In this document: positions 35,430 to 48,275 of the stretch, piece after piece
Position numbering within the stretch: the stretch's first letter is position 1
Layout of the letters: each line of letters opens with the position of its first letter
Source of the DNA: Dillenia suffruticosa
Lineage: Eukaryota; Streptophyta; Magnoliopsida; Dilleniales; Dilleniaceae
DNA length: 64,000 nt
Direction of reading: 5' to 3'
NCBI GenBank assembly: GCA_033439265.1
Contig: JAVTVX010000035.1
Location: forward strand, 16,518,001-16,582,000
Program-made: the position numbers and the translations under genes
Notes under the pieces: model-generated
What the model saw: the letters and a program-made list of their open reading frames with translations, nothing else
Database searches by the model: none
What the model was told of the DNA's origin: nothing

Positions 35430-36109
35430 TATTGATTTATTTATTTAACTTTCTTTTTCTTTTTTTTTTCTTTTTATTTTATTTTATTTTTATTATATAT
35501 GTATATTTTTTATTTATTTCATTTTTCATTTTTTTATTTTTTAAAATTTATTTTTTAAATAATTGATTTCAAATATTGAAATTAAATGTCAATTTGTTGT
35601 TGTTTATTATTTGGTAAATACTTTCGTTAGAAAGGCTACTCCACCAAATTAAAATGCAACGGAGCCGGTACAAAATTTGCTTGGTTCTGTGTTGCCCCAA
35701 AAGCATAGCTGTGAAAGAGAGTATCCCAAGAGCCCTCGAGTACAATAGTATTTAAAGCTCTACTTAGTTCGAGCTCTTATCCCCAATAATGCACTCTATT
35801 TTAACCAAATATAGAGAGTATCAAAACATAAGTAAATTTTGTAAAATAGAAATTTATTATTTGAAAAAAAGCCTGGTTTTGGGCTGAGTTAGCCCGAACT
35901 CCATATGTGGCCCACATAATAAAGTTTGAAGCCGAATAAAAGACATGGGCAAATTAATTGTGAAATACTAAACTACAATCTGTACCAAAAAAAAAAAAAA
36001 AAAAAAAAAAAAACCTACAATGTATATATATTCTATTTTTCAAAAAGATACAATTAAATTTCTAAACTTAAACGAGACAGCAAATAATAAGGTTCATTGA
36101 ATTCATTAC
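35430..36109. other. AT-rich intergenic sequence with poly(A) run
   Basis: Low-complexity ttttattt sequence follows the LINE, then unassigned DNA, and a run of about 26 A at 35,988-36,013. No gene is seen. Confidence 0.5.
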
Positions 36110-36520
36110 CATTAACATTCCATTAGCGAAGAGAAACACATCTGAGATAAGAAGCCACTACTTCCAGGATTTCTCGCATCTCTCCACCGGTGAGAGAAAT
36201 ACAGTCTTCTTAAGAACGTTTGATAGCCTATTCTAGCTTTTGAAAATGGCTTCCATGGCTCTCGTTGAATCAGCTTAATATCTTCAGTTACAGAAAACAA
36301 CAACCAATAATCGATAAGAAAGATGAAGCGAAGAACCAATAAAGAAGCAATATTCAGTGGGGGGAGAGGGGGAGAGAGAGAGAGAAAGAGTGAGTGAGTG
36401 AGAGAGTGAGAGTGTTTATAAACGTGAAAATATGGCCAAAAAGGAAAATGGGAAACCGAAAAAGTGGGATTTAATTTTTGTTTTCTTTCTAAAAAAGAAC
36501 TGGGAAAAAAAATCATTTTA
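36110..36520 (-). promoter_or_regulatory. Orphan promoter/leader-like segment
   Basis: On the minus strand a palindromic TATA-like GTTTATAAAC at 36,414-36,423 precedes a CT-rich tract (36,415-36,362) and then sequence of ordinary exon-like composition down to about 36,110. This is the layout of a plant core promoter with a 5' leader. The 134-codon open frame across it (36,516-36,112) runs through the promoter and has no recognisable domain, and the short ATG frames end quickly. It may be the remnant 5' end of a lost gene or a non-coding transcript. Confidence 0.3.
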
Positions 36521-38739
36521 GTTGCCGGGTCTCTATTGTCTCTTACCTCTTAAGTGTAGTTTTTTTTTTAAGTTTATGCTATTACTTGTCAGAATATAAT
36601 TTAAAACTTTTACAAGTAATTTGTCTTCAAAGGAACGAAGATTACAGTGTCTGGAAGACAAAGGGCCAAATGGGCCAGTCCCAAACTCGGAAGCCATTAG
36701 CAGCTTAAAATTAACTTCCCATAATCATTTCTTAGGTCGTCAAGCATGAAAATGGCCAGGCGGACCTGGAGTTTTGACAGGCTTGGGCATTTGAAGACAT
36801 TAATGCACAATCTAGACCTGTTCAAACCTGGGGCCAAACTTGGAAACAACCCCTAACAAAATCTGATTTTGGGTAGGCTTAGGTAAAGAGGCTACCCTAA
36901 GCCTTTGGGCCAGAAATAACCTTCCTCCGGGTCAGTGTAAATTTGGCCCAAACACAACCGATGCTCGAACCTAATGTTAAGCGGGGGTGGGGGGGGGGGG
37001 GTGCAATTGTCGGATGCCGCCGAGATATTAGGTATGAACTGATGAGATATTATTACATTCCAACAATTACGAAGTTTGTACGAATCGATATATATAGGTA
37101 TAAACCAGCTATCTATGGATATAATGGCAAAATGCTAGATTTTCATAATTACTGTTGTTCGAACCAAATAATTATATTTTCGAATATCAGTAATCAAATA
37201 TAAATATATATGTATATATATATTTATAAATATGATAGAAAATCCCCATTAAGTGAACTGCTTACGTTTATGTTTGCGAGGGGCTATTCATGAGATGTAA
37301 ACCATTAAGGAGGGGGAGGGTACAGCAAGCTAGTGATGGAGCCCACTTTCGTGAAGTCAATTAGCAACGTCGATTGTTATTCTACATATGCGTTGTTCAT
37401 TGGCAACGTATGCAAACTGCTTAAGAACCCATAATTTCATTCCGGTTTGTGAGTTGCAGATATGATTTCAGGGCCAACTAACGACAGAACAATAAAAGTA
37501 ATTAAAGCACTTCTAAAGAGATGCATCTCTTACTTCTGCCCGAGTGGTTTCAAATTCCCTATATACATATTCCAAACTACTTAACCATTGAACCCTTTAT
37601 TATTTTTTTTCTTTTTTTTTTTATTCCAAACCTTTTAAGAGAATTAAGGTGCACATTTCCAACTAATTTTAATTATATACATTGCCCTCAAATAGATGTA
37701 CATATTCCAATGTAATAATCCTTTTGTTTTGACCAATACAGTATTCAGTGACCCAACTAATTTTTTTTTTCAAATTTAACTATACATATCTCTCTTTTGT
37801 CTTTGTTTTAATTGTTGATCCGACTATAAACATTGCTCTCAAATTCAAGATCTTCATTAAGGGAGTAAAATGTTTTGCCACTAGTCCCACATGACCTTGG
37901 TATGTAGTAATCTTTTATGTGTACCTGAAAAAGATGTACATATTATTTTCACAAGCCATAGTGCACTATGAACTGTTTCCAAGTTTTAGTGTGCCTCCGC
38001 CTTGCAAGTAGTTAGGATAAATGTCCTTGTAAAGGGAAGTGTTACCCTTCCAAACAAAAGCATCCAATATGAAGTGGAGGCTTAAGAGCCACTATGAAAT
38101 AATATCCTCTGTACCCACTTTTTGAAACATTGCCCTTTTTTCAAAGACCACTACACTATATATAACCAAATTACCTATACGCAATACTTTAGCATAAACC
38201 ATACAAAAAGCCATCAAAGTTGTGCATCACATGTGTCCAAGACATTCCATGTGTAAGAAAACATGCACCACCCAACCACTGGGTGATATGATAGTGCCAA
38301 TACCAACAATTCTATTGTCTCTTGTATTTATGAAAATGATGAATTTAACTAAGTTGTATAGCTATAGGTTTATAAATTAGACACCGACTATTAATACTTT
38401 AGAAGCTATAGATCATGTTAACACATTACATATTAATAAAATTGTCTAAAATATAATAATTATGAATTAAACTAAATATATTTAACAAAGTTAGAGTACT
38501 TCCGATGAAACAAATAATAGATATTTAAATTAGTGTATTTTTTCTCTTTTATTCTAAAAAAGAGGGGAAAAAATAAAAAGAAAAACAACCGCATACACAT
38601 TCATCCAAATTACTAATCATATTTCTTTTTCTATACTGTACACAAACATGAAAAATTGGTATATAGAGCTAGAGACGGCACGCATTTGATCCAGTAAAAT
38701 ACAAGACAATCCAAAACCAAGGACAAAACTTTTCTTTTG
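36521..38739. other. Intergenic sequence, no gene recognised
   Basis: GC-richer repeat-like DNA at 36,650-36,960 (ggcccaa, gggcca words) and a G-run at 36,968-36,984 are visible. The rest is AT-rich. Short open frames at 36,943 and 37,521 lack any protein-like pattern. Confidence 0.4.
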
Positions 38740-38745
38740 GATGTC

Positions 38746-38751
38746 TTTATT
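38746..38751 (-). terminator. Candidate polyadenylation signal of the PSY-like gene
   Basis: AATAAA on the minus strand, about 40 bases after the stop codon. It is close for a plant 3' end, so a later site is also possible. Confidence 0.3.
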
Positions 38752-38789
38752 ATCCACAGACTACATCTAAATTTAAAGTACATCTTGAA

Positions 38790-39270
38790 TCAAGCTGCTC
38801 CGGGGGTTTTGGGATCATGGTGGTTGTTTGCACCTGTTCCTGGATAATCTGTGAATTCCAGATTCATTCTTTCCATCACGAGCTCATCATCCTCCCTCAA
38901 GTCCACAGCAACCTGTATGAATGACAAGATTTTTAAGATGCATAATGTGTGTGTGGTATGCAATATTTTAGATGTTAAAAAGAATCTGTTTGTGGGGGGG
39001 GGAGAGAGAGAGAGAGAGAGGAGGGGGGGACCAGAGTTTGTGCATATTGGAACGATGGGTCTTCCTTAGTTGACTTGAGACTTCCTAACAAACCAAAAAG
39101 ATTCAATTTTGTTAAAGACTAATAAATATAAAATAATTAAGAAGATCAAATCCAAGGTTTGCCGAAGATGAAGTGAAGGTTTTACTGGAGGTAGGAACGG
39201 CGGCAGAAGTGAGAATATAAGAAACGCCCAGGTAGAGTATGAGCAGATGAAGAAAAGGCTTGTGTACCAT
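38790..39270 (-). CDS. PSY-type tyrosine-sulfated peptide precursor
   Basis: Small secreted hormone precursor of the PSY (plant peptide containing sulfated tyrosine) family. The mature peptide is tyrosine-sulfated in the Golgi and acts outside the cell on growth versus stress. Exon 1 is 39,270-39,163: 36 codons, a signal peptide MVHKPFLHLLILYLGVSY.. and a Ser/Thr-rich spacer. Exon 2 is 38,912-38,790: acceptor ACAG, 40 codons, then TGA. The precursor is 76 residues, close to the family's usual length. The C-terminus carries DYPGTGANNHHDPKTP, with D58-Y59 as the sulfation site and the A-N-x-x-H-D-P pattern of PSY1 and its bacterial mimic RaxX. The in-frame junction requires a GC donor (GCAAAC); the nearby GT donor gives the wrong phase. 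Exon 2 is strong; the exon 1 boundary is the weak point. Confidence 0.75.
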
Positions 39271-39376
39271 GTTTGGCCGATCAAAGAGAGAAAAAGAGAG
39301 AGAGACCCTGTGATATGAGTAGGTTGGAAAGGAAGCAGAAGATGCTTTTGGCAAGAGAAAGCATGATTGCTTGGTG

Positions 39377-39385
39377 CTTTATATA
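39377..39385 (-). promoter_or_regulatory. TATA box of the PSY-like gene
   Basis: TATATAAAG on the minus strand, 107 bases upstream of the ATG at 39,270. That predicts a leader of about 75-80 bases that includes a CT-rich stretch. Confidence 0.6.
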
Positions 39386-39805
39386 CAGCTGAATGATTGA
39401 ATGAATAAGATACAAGAGGAACAATGCTTTCATTTTTGTTTGTGTGGGGTGCGCCCACTTGCCTAACTTTATCTCATTATGTTTCTATCTGCAACATCCA
39501 AATATTTTCTTAAATAAATCACACAAGGAAAGAAAAATAATTATAATAGCCAATTTCCTAATAGCTTACATTTTATATACTAATTTTAGGTTAAAATTAT
39601 AAAAATTATTCTCCGAACTCTGTACCTACTTGAAAATATTCCTTAAACTTTGTTTTTATTAAATTTGAGGTGTTATGGTTGTATTTATGTCTTCTTTTAA
39701 AGTTTATATGGGGTTTTGAAATGGTTGATAGTGATATCAATTTTGGTTCTTTCTAAATAGATGGGTACAAATTTCAATGAATTTTGGCTAAAATTAATTT
39801 ATTAG

Positions 39806-40016
39806 CAGTGGCGGGCCTACATACGCATGAAGGTGGACAATTGCATCCCCTTAATTTTTTTTTTTATTTTTTAAAATTCAATTAGAAAAATGCAATCCTC
39901 TTGGTGTTAAACTATATTTTTTGCACTGAATTTTAATGATAGTAGTGTGTTTGCACCCCCCCCCCCCCCCTTTTAATTTTTTTCACCTCTGGTTCTGTGT
40001 CCTAGGTCCGCCACTG
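39806..40016. mobile_element. hAT-type MITE
   Basis: A 211-base element with 14-base terminal inverted repeats, CAGTGGCGGGCCTA and TAGGTCCGCCACTG (one mismatch). It is flanked by perfect 8-bp duplications TTTATTAG at 39,798-39,805 and 40,017-40,024. The 8-bp duplication and CAGTGGC ends mark a miniature hAT element. It contains a poly(C) run near 39,957-39,970 and no coding capacity. Confidence 0.93.
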
Positions 40017-40024
40017 TTTATTAG

Positions 40025-43000
40025 GGATGGACTAAAGCTACTCTAAGCTAAATGGCAGTTTGATTGCGGGTGTAACAGTAAATTAAAAGGGGACCAAATA
40101 TGATATTTAAAAATTTTAGAATTGAAGTTTTTGGGATATTTAAAAATAAGTACAAAATTCTCAGAGATTTTTAAAGTTTCGCTCACAATTATATTTGGTG
40201 ATAATTACGATTAATGTATTCCAACATGTTATTCTTGATTGTTGATTTGGATAAATATATCTTGTTAGTATTAAATCTAAGGCTGTATTTAAAATTGACA
40301 ATTATGTAATTTTACTTTTCTTTCACATTCTCAGATACCATTTTATAATCGTAAAATATTATTTGTAATTCAGAAGAACAAGTATATGCAAAATACAAAT
40401 AAGAAAAAATACCATATATATATTTTTTGTAATTTATTTTTGTTGCTTTCTCACATACATTAATCTTCATGGTTTAAAGGCACAACTATTTTTTTTCCCC
40501 TCTTTTATTGCTTTGTCACATACATGCTCTACAAATTAGATGATAACCATTTGCCTCTCTCTATGGATTGCTCAAAAGGGAGGGGGGGGGAGAAGAAGAA
40601 AAAAAAATCTTTTATAACTTGATGCTCAAATGATTTCTCAAGTAATCCTTAAATAATTATTTGTTGAAGTCCATCGATGAGGAGATGAAGACCTGAAATA
40701 ATCTAAGTCTACTTGTGTATCTTTACCATCACTTTGATCAGAAATTTTAATCAATTTGCATGATCCTATAGTTAAAAATAAAAATTGTTTGTATCTTAAT
40801 TATCACTTTATTTTTAATGTACGTGACTTAGATAAAGAAAAAGAGGCGAAGTAATAATAAATTTCAGCACAACAAAAGATTAATAAATTTTTATTAACAT
40901 TGAGGGGGGCAAATAATTTTAGACAAAGTTGAAGGGATAAAATGATTTATTTTTTTTTTCCTCTTTATTACAACTCAAGCCTCATAATTCGTGCTTTGTA
41001 TGAATAAAAATTTTAAAACAACCAGCTTTTCTTCATGCCACTGCAATGATGTTCATGCTGAATATTGCAGTGCTCTGTCTGTGGTTGACATTCAAATTCT
41101 TCAAAGAGTAAACACAATTGTGGCATACAACCAAGAAGAAAGAAAGAAAGGAAAGACATCACACAACCAATTTAATCCAACGTTGGATAATCATCTAGAC
41201 ATGTCCAATATTCTAAACCAAATCAAAATCAAATCCAAATAGAATGGTTCTGATTTGACAAGAAAAAAAAAATAGAACCATGATGATGATCCCAATTGTC
41301 AATTCTAGAATATAAAGATTTTAATCTGATTCTAATTCTGGGTCGATTTTGTTTCTATTTTTCAGCATTCTTGTACATGTTTTTACGGTCTTTCATAGAT
41401 TTTTATGATTCTCCATTGTTAGGTCCACATTCTGGTTTTATTGTTCTTTAAAAATTTTGTTTCTAATTCCGATTTTGATTCTAAAAATCAAAAATAAAAA
41501 TCGGACCAATAACTCTGTGATTATGGTTCCAAAATTGAACCAGAACTAGTTTTGCAATTTCTGTTTGGTTCTATAAAATTTGGCTCCAGTATGATTTATT
41601 GGAACCTTGAGCATGGTTATGATCTGTGATCGAACGATGTCTATAAAATTGAGTATAATTAGAAATGAAATACAAACATAGATTTTTTTTTCCTTTAATG
41701 AATGCTCAAGAGCTCTTGTTTGTTAAGTGCATCTAATACGTTCCCCATCCTAAAATTTGCTAGAAAGGGTAGTAGAAGCATTAATCTGATCATCTTTTTC
41801 TAGAATATTTTTAAAAAAGAAAAAAAATAATTAGATTGCTAACTTATATTTATACAAATAGTTATAACCTGAAGGTTAGTGTACGATAACCTTTTTAGTA
41901 GAGTAGATTCGATTTTTAAAAATGATTTTGATTTGTTTAATAATAGTACGAGAAAGGGTTACTCATGTTATATGGTTTTAAACCTACAAGCTTTTTAATA
42001 ATTAAAAAAATAAAAAAATCTTTGCAACTACCAAAAATATAAATGATTTTTTTTTATATATATAAAAAGGTGATAGCACTATTTAAGGAATTTTAATCCA
42101 AAGAATGAATGACAATAATTTGTCTTATAAGATAATATAATAATAGGGTTTGCTTTAAAATATATTCATGTGACGAAATCCCACAGAATTGAAAGAGTGG
42201 GTCAAGTGGACTTTGAGTTATAATTGAAAATAAGAAAATGTGACAATCATAAAATTAATAATAACAATAATAAATAAACAAGGCATGCTTGATGTAATTT
42301 TCAAATATGTCACGGGAGGGGCCGCTGTTTGTGTTGTGATTCTGACCATATTGGGTGTTATTGGCCGCCCCCACTCCCTCCCCCGTTGCACCTGCTTGTC
42401 CCATTCTGCATCTCCAATGGGGTGGGGCTCTCCGCATGGGAAAACAAATATTCTCTTAAATTAATTTTAAGATTTTCTTTTTTTTTTTTTTATTTTATTT
42501 TTAAACAGATTCCCCCAGTTGAAGGCATTGGACTTTCCTCATGTCACACTTCGTGTCTTGTTTTGAATGACTCAAAATATATCTTATTCTAATAATTTTA
42601 TTTTTCTTCTTTTGTATTAATGTGTGTTTTATATTCACTTGGAATTTCTTGGATCAGTTCGACCTGGGTTTTGTAGCACAGAATGCCGGCATCAAGGGAT
42701 TTCCACTAAATATATGTCATGCTTAGGGTATAAAATTTGTCTGATTTGAAGGAGAAAATTTCTAATAATTGACCATTTCAGACAGACATAAACTATAAAA
42801 TTAAGATATACCATACCTGCGCATTTGAAGTAGGAAGCTTCATATAATAAAGTACCCAAATTTTGGTGCCCTCGAAGTTACCTTTTATGCAAAAGATGCC
42901 ACATTCATATCCTTATGTTATTCATTTCACACTTATTTATAGAAATTTAGAAAAGTCGTATATTTTTATATAAAAAATATTTATAGTTAAAAAATATTAT

Positions 43001-43168
43001 AAATGCAACAAAATAAAATAACATATCACAAAATCATAATATTAGAAAGAGAAAGAAAAAAAAGGTAAGATCTAAATGGATGGTGATCAAGTCTTATTAT
43101 TTTAATCAGGGTCACGTCACGTAATAAAATATTGTTATTATTATTATTATTGTTATTGTTATTATTGT
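40025..43168. other. Intergenic sequence, no gene recognised
   Basis: AT-rich DNA. A degenerate stretch of gattct/gaacca words occupies 41,220-41,620. A GC-richer patch lies at 42,300-42,460 with short overlapping open frames on both strands but no motif. An (ATT)n microsatellite at about 43,137-43,166 touches the LTR of copia element C. Confidence 0.4.
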
Positions 43169-43639
43169 TGATTTTAAAACATATCTAAAAATAAAACTCT
43201 TATATATAAAATTTTCGAATCTAAGTTGAATTAAAATAACTATTTTTTTCGACAATTGGATATTTTATATATAAAAGAGTGTCACATAAATCAAATCACC
43301 TTATTGATTCACAATCTAAATACCTTTTGGTAAAGAATCGACAAATGTTCTCCAAACCCTTTCTCTCTCTATCTTTATGTGCGAAAAATCTCTGTTCCAC
43401 TCTCACTTACATACTCCAAAGAATGCACACACTTCCCTTTTCGAATCTTACTTTTTATGTATCTTTAATATGTGGGGATTTGAGAAGGTTACAAAGAGAG
43501 GAAGGGCAAGGGATGCGGGAAGTTAGGGTGGTTTTCAAAGAAAACCACTTTCATCTATCTTTCAAATTTAGATTTAAATTTAAAAGGAATTTAGGTTAAA
43601 TCTACCTCATAGATGGAGCCGTACCTATTTTTCAACATT
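43169..43639 (-). repeat. 3' LTR of copia C
   Basis: Starts TGATTTTAAAACATA and ends near tttttcaaca. It aligns with 50,027-50,480 over blocks such as tctctctctatctttatgtg, tactccaaagaatgcacac and tatgtggggatttg. Confidence 0.8.
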
Positions 43640-44879
43640 TCATACTCATACATGTGAGCTAAACTCATACATAACGTGATCATTACAATCAAACAATTCT
43701 AATTTCATACAAGTAAATGGGTTGTGTGACCCATAAAAATACCATAAACTCTAGAGCTATACACCAAATAAGCATATATAACAATTCATTTTCAATGGAG
43801 TGACAAGAATATCGTATCTCGCTATATTTCAGATCTCTTTTACTAAATACAGTCAATGTATCTCTCATATATAAAAACAATATAAGAGTATATTTGATTC
43901 AAATCTATTCATATATCCACAATTATATCTCTAAATATTAAATCACAAACATAATTGATCAGTTTGTGAATACAAATTAATATATCGGTCAAAAAAAGTT
44001 TTCTTTTTATAATACTAAGTTTCAACTTTATTTTAGTTGTTTTCTTAAACATGCATTGCCAAATCAAATCAACCAAGATTTTTTGTTGATATGCTAAAAT
44101 AACAATACTAAAATAAAATTTTAAAAGATAGACAGAAATGCTAACGGTATAAATTACGGTTGAATATGAACTTTAGGTCTCACACAACAAGGTGAAGAAG
44201 GATATACCATCTTATTATCCATATGATTACATAAACACACGTGCTATGAAATATGTGATACAATACTCTTTATTCCCATTTAGAAGTATATGTCTATTTT
44301 TAAAAAAATAATGCATCATATAGCTTTTAGTTCAAGTGTGCACAACACTTGGTTTAAGTTTTTATTCTTACAACTTCTCCAAAATCTCACAATATTAAGA
44401 AAAATTCACATCTGACCATTAGCTAAATCTCATAGATCGTGAAAAATTCATTTCGATTACGATATTTGTAGTATACGCAATCGATAATCTCATTTTAGTA
44501 TTCTACTAAAACGATTTGTATATTAATCTATCACAAATTTATACTATCTCATCTCTATATGTCGCACAATTATTAGAGGTGACTGATCGTGTGTGAAAGT
44601 CAATTTTAAAAAAACTTATCTGACAAATTTTTAAAAGCAGAATAAGAATTTTAGATATAAAAATAAAATTCAAATATCAATAAATAATAAGTATTACATG
44701 ATGTATACTCTAGATATGATTCAATCATAATCACGGTTAAAAATACTGTCACGACCTAACATAACCCAAGTAATCTAACATGTATCAGAAATATGTTTTT
44801 AGGTATTGGTTTTATAAAAGAATTAACTACCATCAAATATGTAGGTATATATTTTATTATCATTTCCTTCTTTTTAATT
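43640..44879 (-). other. Copia C sequence between RNase H and 3' LTR
   Basis: AT-rich, no reading frame recognised. A 1.2-kb stretch here is longer than usual for copia elements and may hold a further insertion. Confidence 0.4.
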
Positions 44880-46020
44880 ATTTTTTAGATAAAATTGAAA
44901 TTTGTATCTATATATTTGATTTTGCCATGTATTTGGAGTCTTTAGTGCAAACAATAGTTAATTGATTGTCACAATAAATTGTTATAGTTCTCATTTAGTT
45001 ATTCATTATTCTCAAATATTGCAAAGATATACTCAATCAAACTTTTTCCTGAATTGTGGAAATACAGACCATATATTCTGCTTTCATCATAAAAAGTGAT
45101 ATTTTGATTTCTTTCTTACTATTTCATGTGATATCGCTATCATTGAGAAATAAAATATAACCAGAGATAGTTTTTTTCTCATCTAATTCACCTCTTTAAT
45201 CAACATTCGTATATTCTTTCAGTAATATATCATTTTCTTGATAACAAAGCAAATAATTTACGGTACTGTTCAACTATTTCAATATTCTTTTTATAAAAAT
45301 CCAATCACTCTTCTCTGGATTAGATGATACCTGCTAATCAAATACAAACATAACAAATATCGGGATGAATATATATCATATCATACATCAAACTCTCAAT
45401 TGCATTGGAATATGGCACTCTGGACATTTAATCTTTTTTAGGAGTTTTTGGACATATTTTGTGGCCTAAATCGCCTTTAGGTATAAGAGTATCGGTGGAT
45501 TTGTAGTTTTTCATTTAGAATCATTCCAGGATCTTTTGATATAAGACTTTTGAGATAATTCTAGAATCTCTTGGAATGAGCTCTGTGAGTTTTAACTCCT
45601 AATGTACAATCTGCACCACCCACACCCTTTATCTTAAAAATTAAAAGATAACCATTTCAAGATCTGAAAAAAAATACTCCTTATCATTCATGATTAACAA
45701 TATGTCCTCAACATATATGGATATAATTACAAATTTATCAATGGATTTCTATACATAAATACAATTCTGACAATAAGCGAATGGAGGTAAATTTCACTGT
45801 TAAGAAAAATGTTTATACATAATGAAACCCTCTTGCTGAGTGTAATTTTTTGCCACCAATTGAGTTTTATATCTCTCAATAGTTCCATCTGTCTATACTT
45901 TGTTTTGAGAATTCAGTTGTTTCCAATAACTTGCACCCTTGTAAAAGTTCAATAAATTCTCAAATATGGTTGGATTTCGTTAACTTCAATTCTTCTTTCA
46001 TTGCCCTTTTCTATTCATCC
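44880..46020 (-). pseudogene. pol: Copia C reverse transcriptase and RNase H (decayed)
   Basis: Minus-strand blocks in order: AMKEELKLTKSN and [14 protein letters not shown] near 46,010-45,880 (family: AMxEEMxxLxKNxTWxLVxLPxGxK), a [10 protein letters not shown] block near 45,830, and YVEDIL at 45,715-45,698, where the first catalytic Asp of YVDD is Glu. RNase H near 45,200-45,020 reads LDEKKTISGYILFLNDS, then MKAEYMVCISTIQE. Frames are broken throughout. Confidence 0.75.
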
Positions 46021-47170
46021 TTAGCAAAACAAGATAGAATTTTATCTAATTTTTAAACTCTTTTTCATTTTTTGGAGAAACAATAAATGTGTGTCTTTAA
46101 ATCTCAAAATAATGGTTGAATATCGCTTTCCTAGATTTTTTTGAGTTAGTAATTTAGTTGAATCGTTAAAGTTCGAATCCCTCTCTCTGGGATCAACATC
46201 TAACTTATTTTCTCTCAATTTCAACAGTTTACTATGGTCAAAGCCATACTCTGAATTAACTAATTCAAACAAAAATGTTATATCCTTTATTTTACCACCG
46301 TTAGGAAACTTATTCTCTAAAAATGTGATATTCTGTAATTCAACTTCTGTTATAGTACTATTTTCTCACTCACCATTGAATATATAACTTTAAACCGGTC
46401 AGAATATCTATGAAAATATACTTTCTTTCACGGGGACCCAATTTTCTAAATTTATTAAAAAAATGTTAAATATAGACAATCGATCCCCAAAGTTTGAGTT
46501 CACACAAACACGGCTTTCAACTAGTCTAAAGTTCGTATGGTATCGCTGGTACTGATTTTAAAGGTATTATTTTCAAAATATAGGTTACAGTCAAGAAAAT
46601 ATCTCCCCAAAAGAAAATAGCCAAGTTAGTCAAGTTATCATGAATTTTGTCATATCTAACAATATTATATTGTTTCTCTTTACAACAACATTCTGTTGAG
46701 ATAAATAAAAAGTATCAATCATCTAATTATGATTTTTTCATTACAAAAATCTTTAAATTGATCTAATAGATAATTATACCCTCTATCTGTTCTCATGGCC
46801 TTTATTGTCTTATCCATTTGATTTTTAATCTCATTTATATAACATTTAAAGAGTTCAAGTGTTTCACACTTATGAGAAATCAAATATATATAGTAAAAAA
46901 GCGTGAAATTATCTATAAACGTAATGAAATACAAAACTCCATATCTAACATTCACATTTATTGGATCATAAATATCCGAATAGGCTAATTGTAATAGAAA
47001 TTTAGCCCGTATGGCCTTTTCAAATGGTTTTCTCATCATTTTGTCAACAAGATAATATTCACACATTGGCAAATCGACTTTTGTAAGTGAACTCAATAGT
47101 CTTGTCTTTACTACTCGATTCATTCTGTCTTGCCATATGTGATCAAGTTTAATATGCCACGTCAATTATC
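46021..47170 (-). pseudogene. pol: Copia C integrase (decayed)
   Basis: The open block 47,165-46,719 on the minus strand carries a copia pre-integrase/integrase: MTWHIKLDHIWQDRM (family: LWHxRLGHINxxRM), the core start YSDIYDPINVNVRYGVLYFI, TFIDNFTLFYYIYLI, then IKAMRTDRGYNYL (family: IKxLRSDRGGEYL). The block 46,272-46,042 holds the linker to RT. The second half of the core is poorly preserved. Confidence 0.8.
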
Positions 47171-48275
47171 AACATTTGCATTATTAGATGAATCAACATT
47201 TAACGAAAGATAACAGTCAATTATAATAGTTAAATATTCATCTGTCACATTATGAAATCATAAAACTATTAACAAGTTGTTCAAAATCAAAATACATGTT
47301 ATTCAAATATAAACCAACACTGTCTCTTTGAAAGTTTATAACATAGCCCAATTTCAAAATGACAACAACAAATATTTGATTCCGTCAGATTTTTTGTATG
47401 TAAAAAGTATCATTAAGAATGAAAGTTCGTCATTTTACAATTCCAGTTTGCAAGTACCAACTTTTCTAACTTCTACTCTTGCATTGTTCCCCATATAGAT
47501 CCACATTGTACTAGAAGGCACTTGATAAAGATCCATAAATGCCTCTCGCTCTGTTCTTATATCCGGGGTTATTCTTTTGTGATTTATCTTTAGTCTCCTT
47601 TTTTTTCTTGTTTTTGTTCCAGTTTCTCTCATACTCAGAGTCCGAAACTCTCTTGAAATTGGTCTTTCAACAAAAATATCAGCCGTGAGTCTTGTAGCAT
47701 AAACCCACTTATCCTCAAACTCAATGAAGCGAGCAACATTTGAGAAAGTTTTCACACTATGATTATGAGTCAAATTGATTTTTATGTGCACTCACTTTTT
47801 AGGTAGGGATCGAATTAAAATTTGAAATCATTGTTCATTAGATAGGACATGACCAACTGATGTTAGATATAACCCTTAAATGTTGTTTGATATTGTAAAC
47901 ATTTCGCCTATTATTGGTGTCTTGTCTAAGATGAGTCACACCGGTACCTCTATACTTTTCCTTAATACATATCCAGATGTCATGAGTATTCGTATATTAC
48001 TCACATTCGAGAATCATATCGTCATCAATCATAAAGTTTACTACGATCACTTGAGTAGTGAAATCTATCCATTTTCATGCTTGACAAGTGTCTTGATCTC
48101 TCCTATACTAAGCAGTATTACCCACATCAGGGTTTTGCATGACATGGTTGATGTCATCTGAGACATCTTGTTCTTTCAGCACATATCAAATTTTACAGTT
48201 CCAAAATGTTATGATTAACGCCATTATGTTTGTCACCTTTATTCAAGTTTATAATAATGGATTTTGATACTATGA
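47171..48275 (-). pseudogene. gag: Copia C gag/protease region (decayed)
   Basis: A weakly preserved segment where gag and protease should be. The open frame 47,791-47,435 is rich in Lys/Arg (around KTRKKRRLKINHKR), compatible with the nucleocapsid/protease neighbourhood. The stretch 48,275-47,880 contains short gag-like pieces (LKEQDVSDDINHVMQNPD). Assigned mainly by position between leader and integrase. Confidence 0.4.

Noticed and set aside
48256..48273. tagtatcaaaatc on the minus strand, considered as a primer-binding site
   Set aside because: No LTR edge is adjacent, and a better site lies beside the 5' LTR at about 50,009-50,022.
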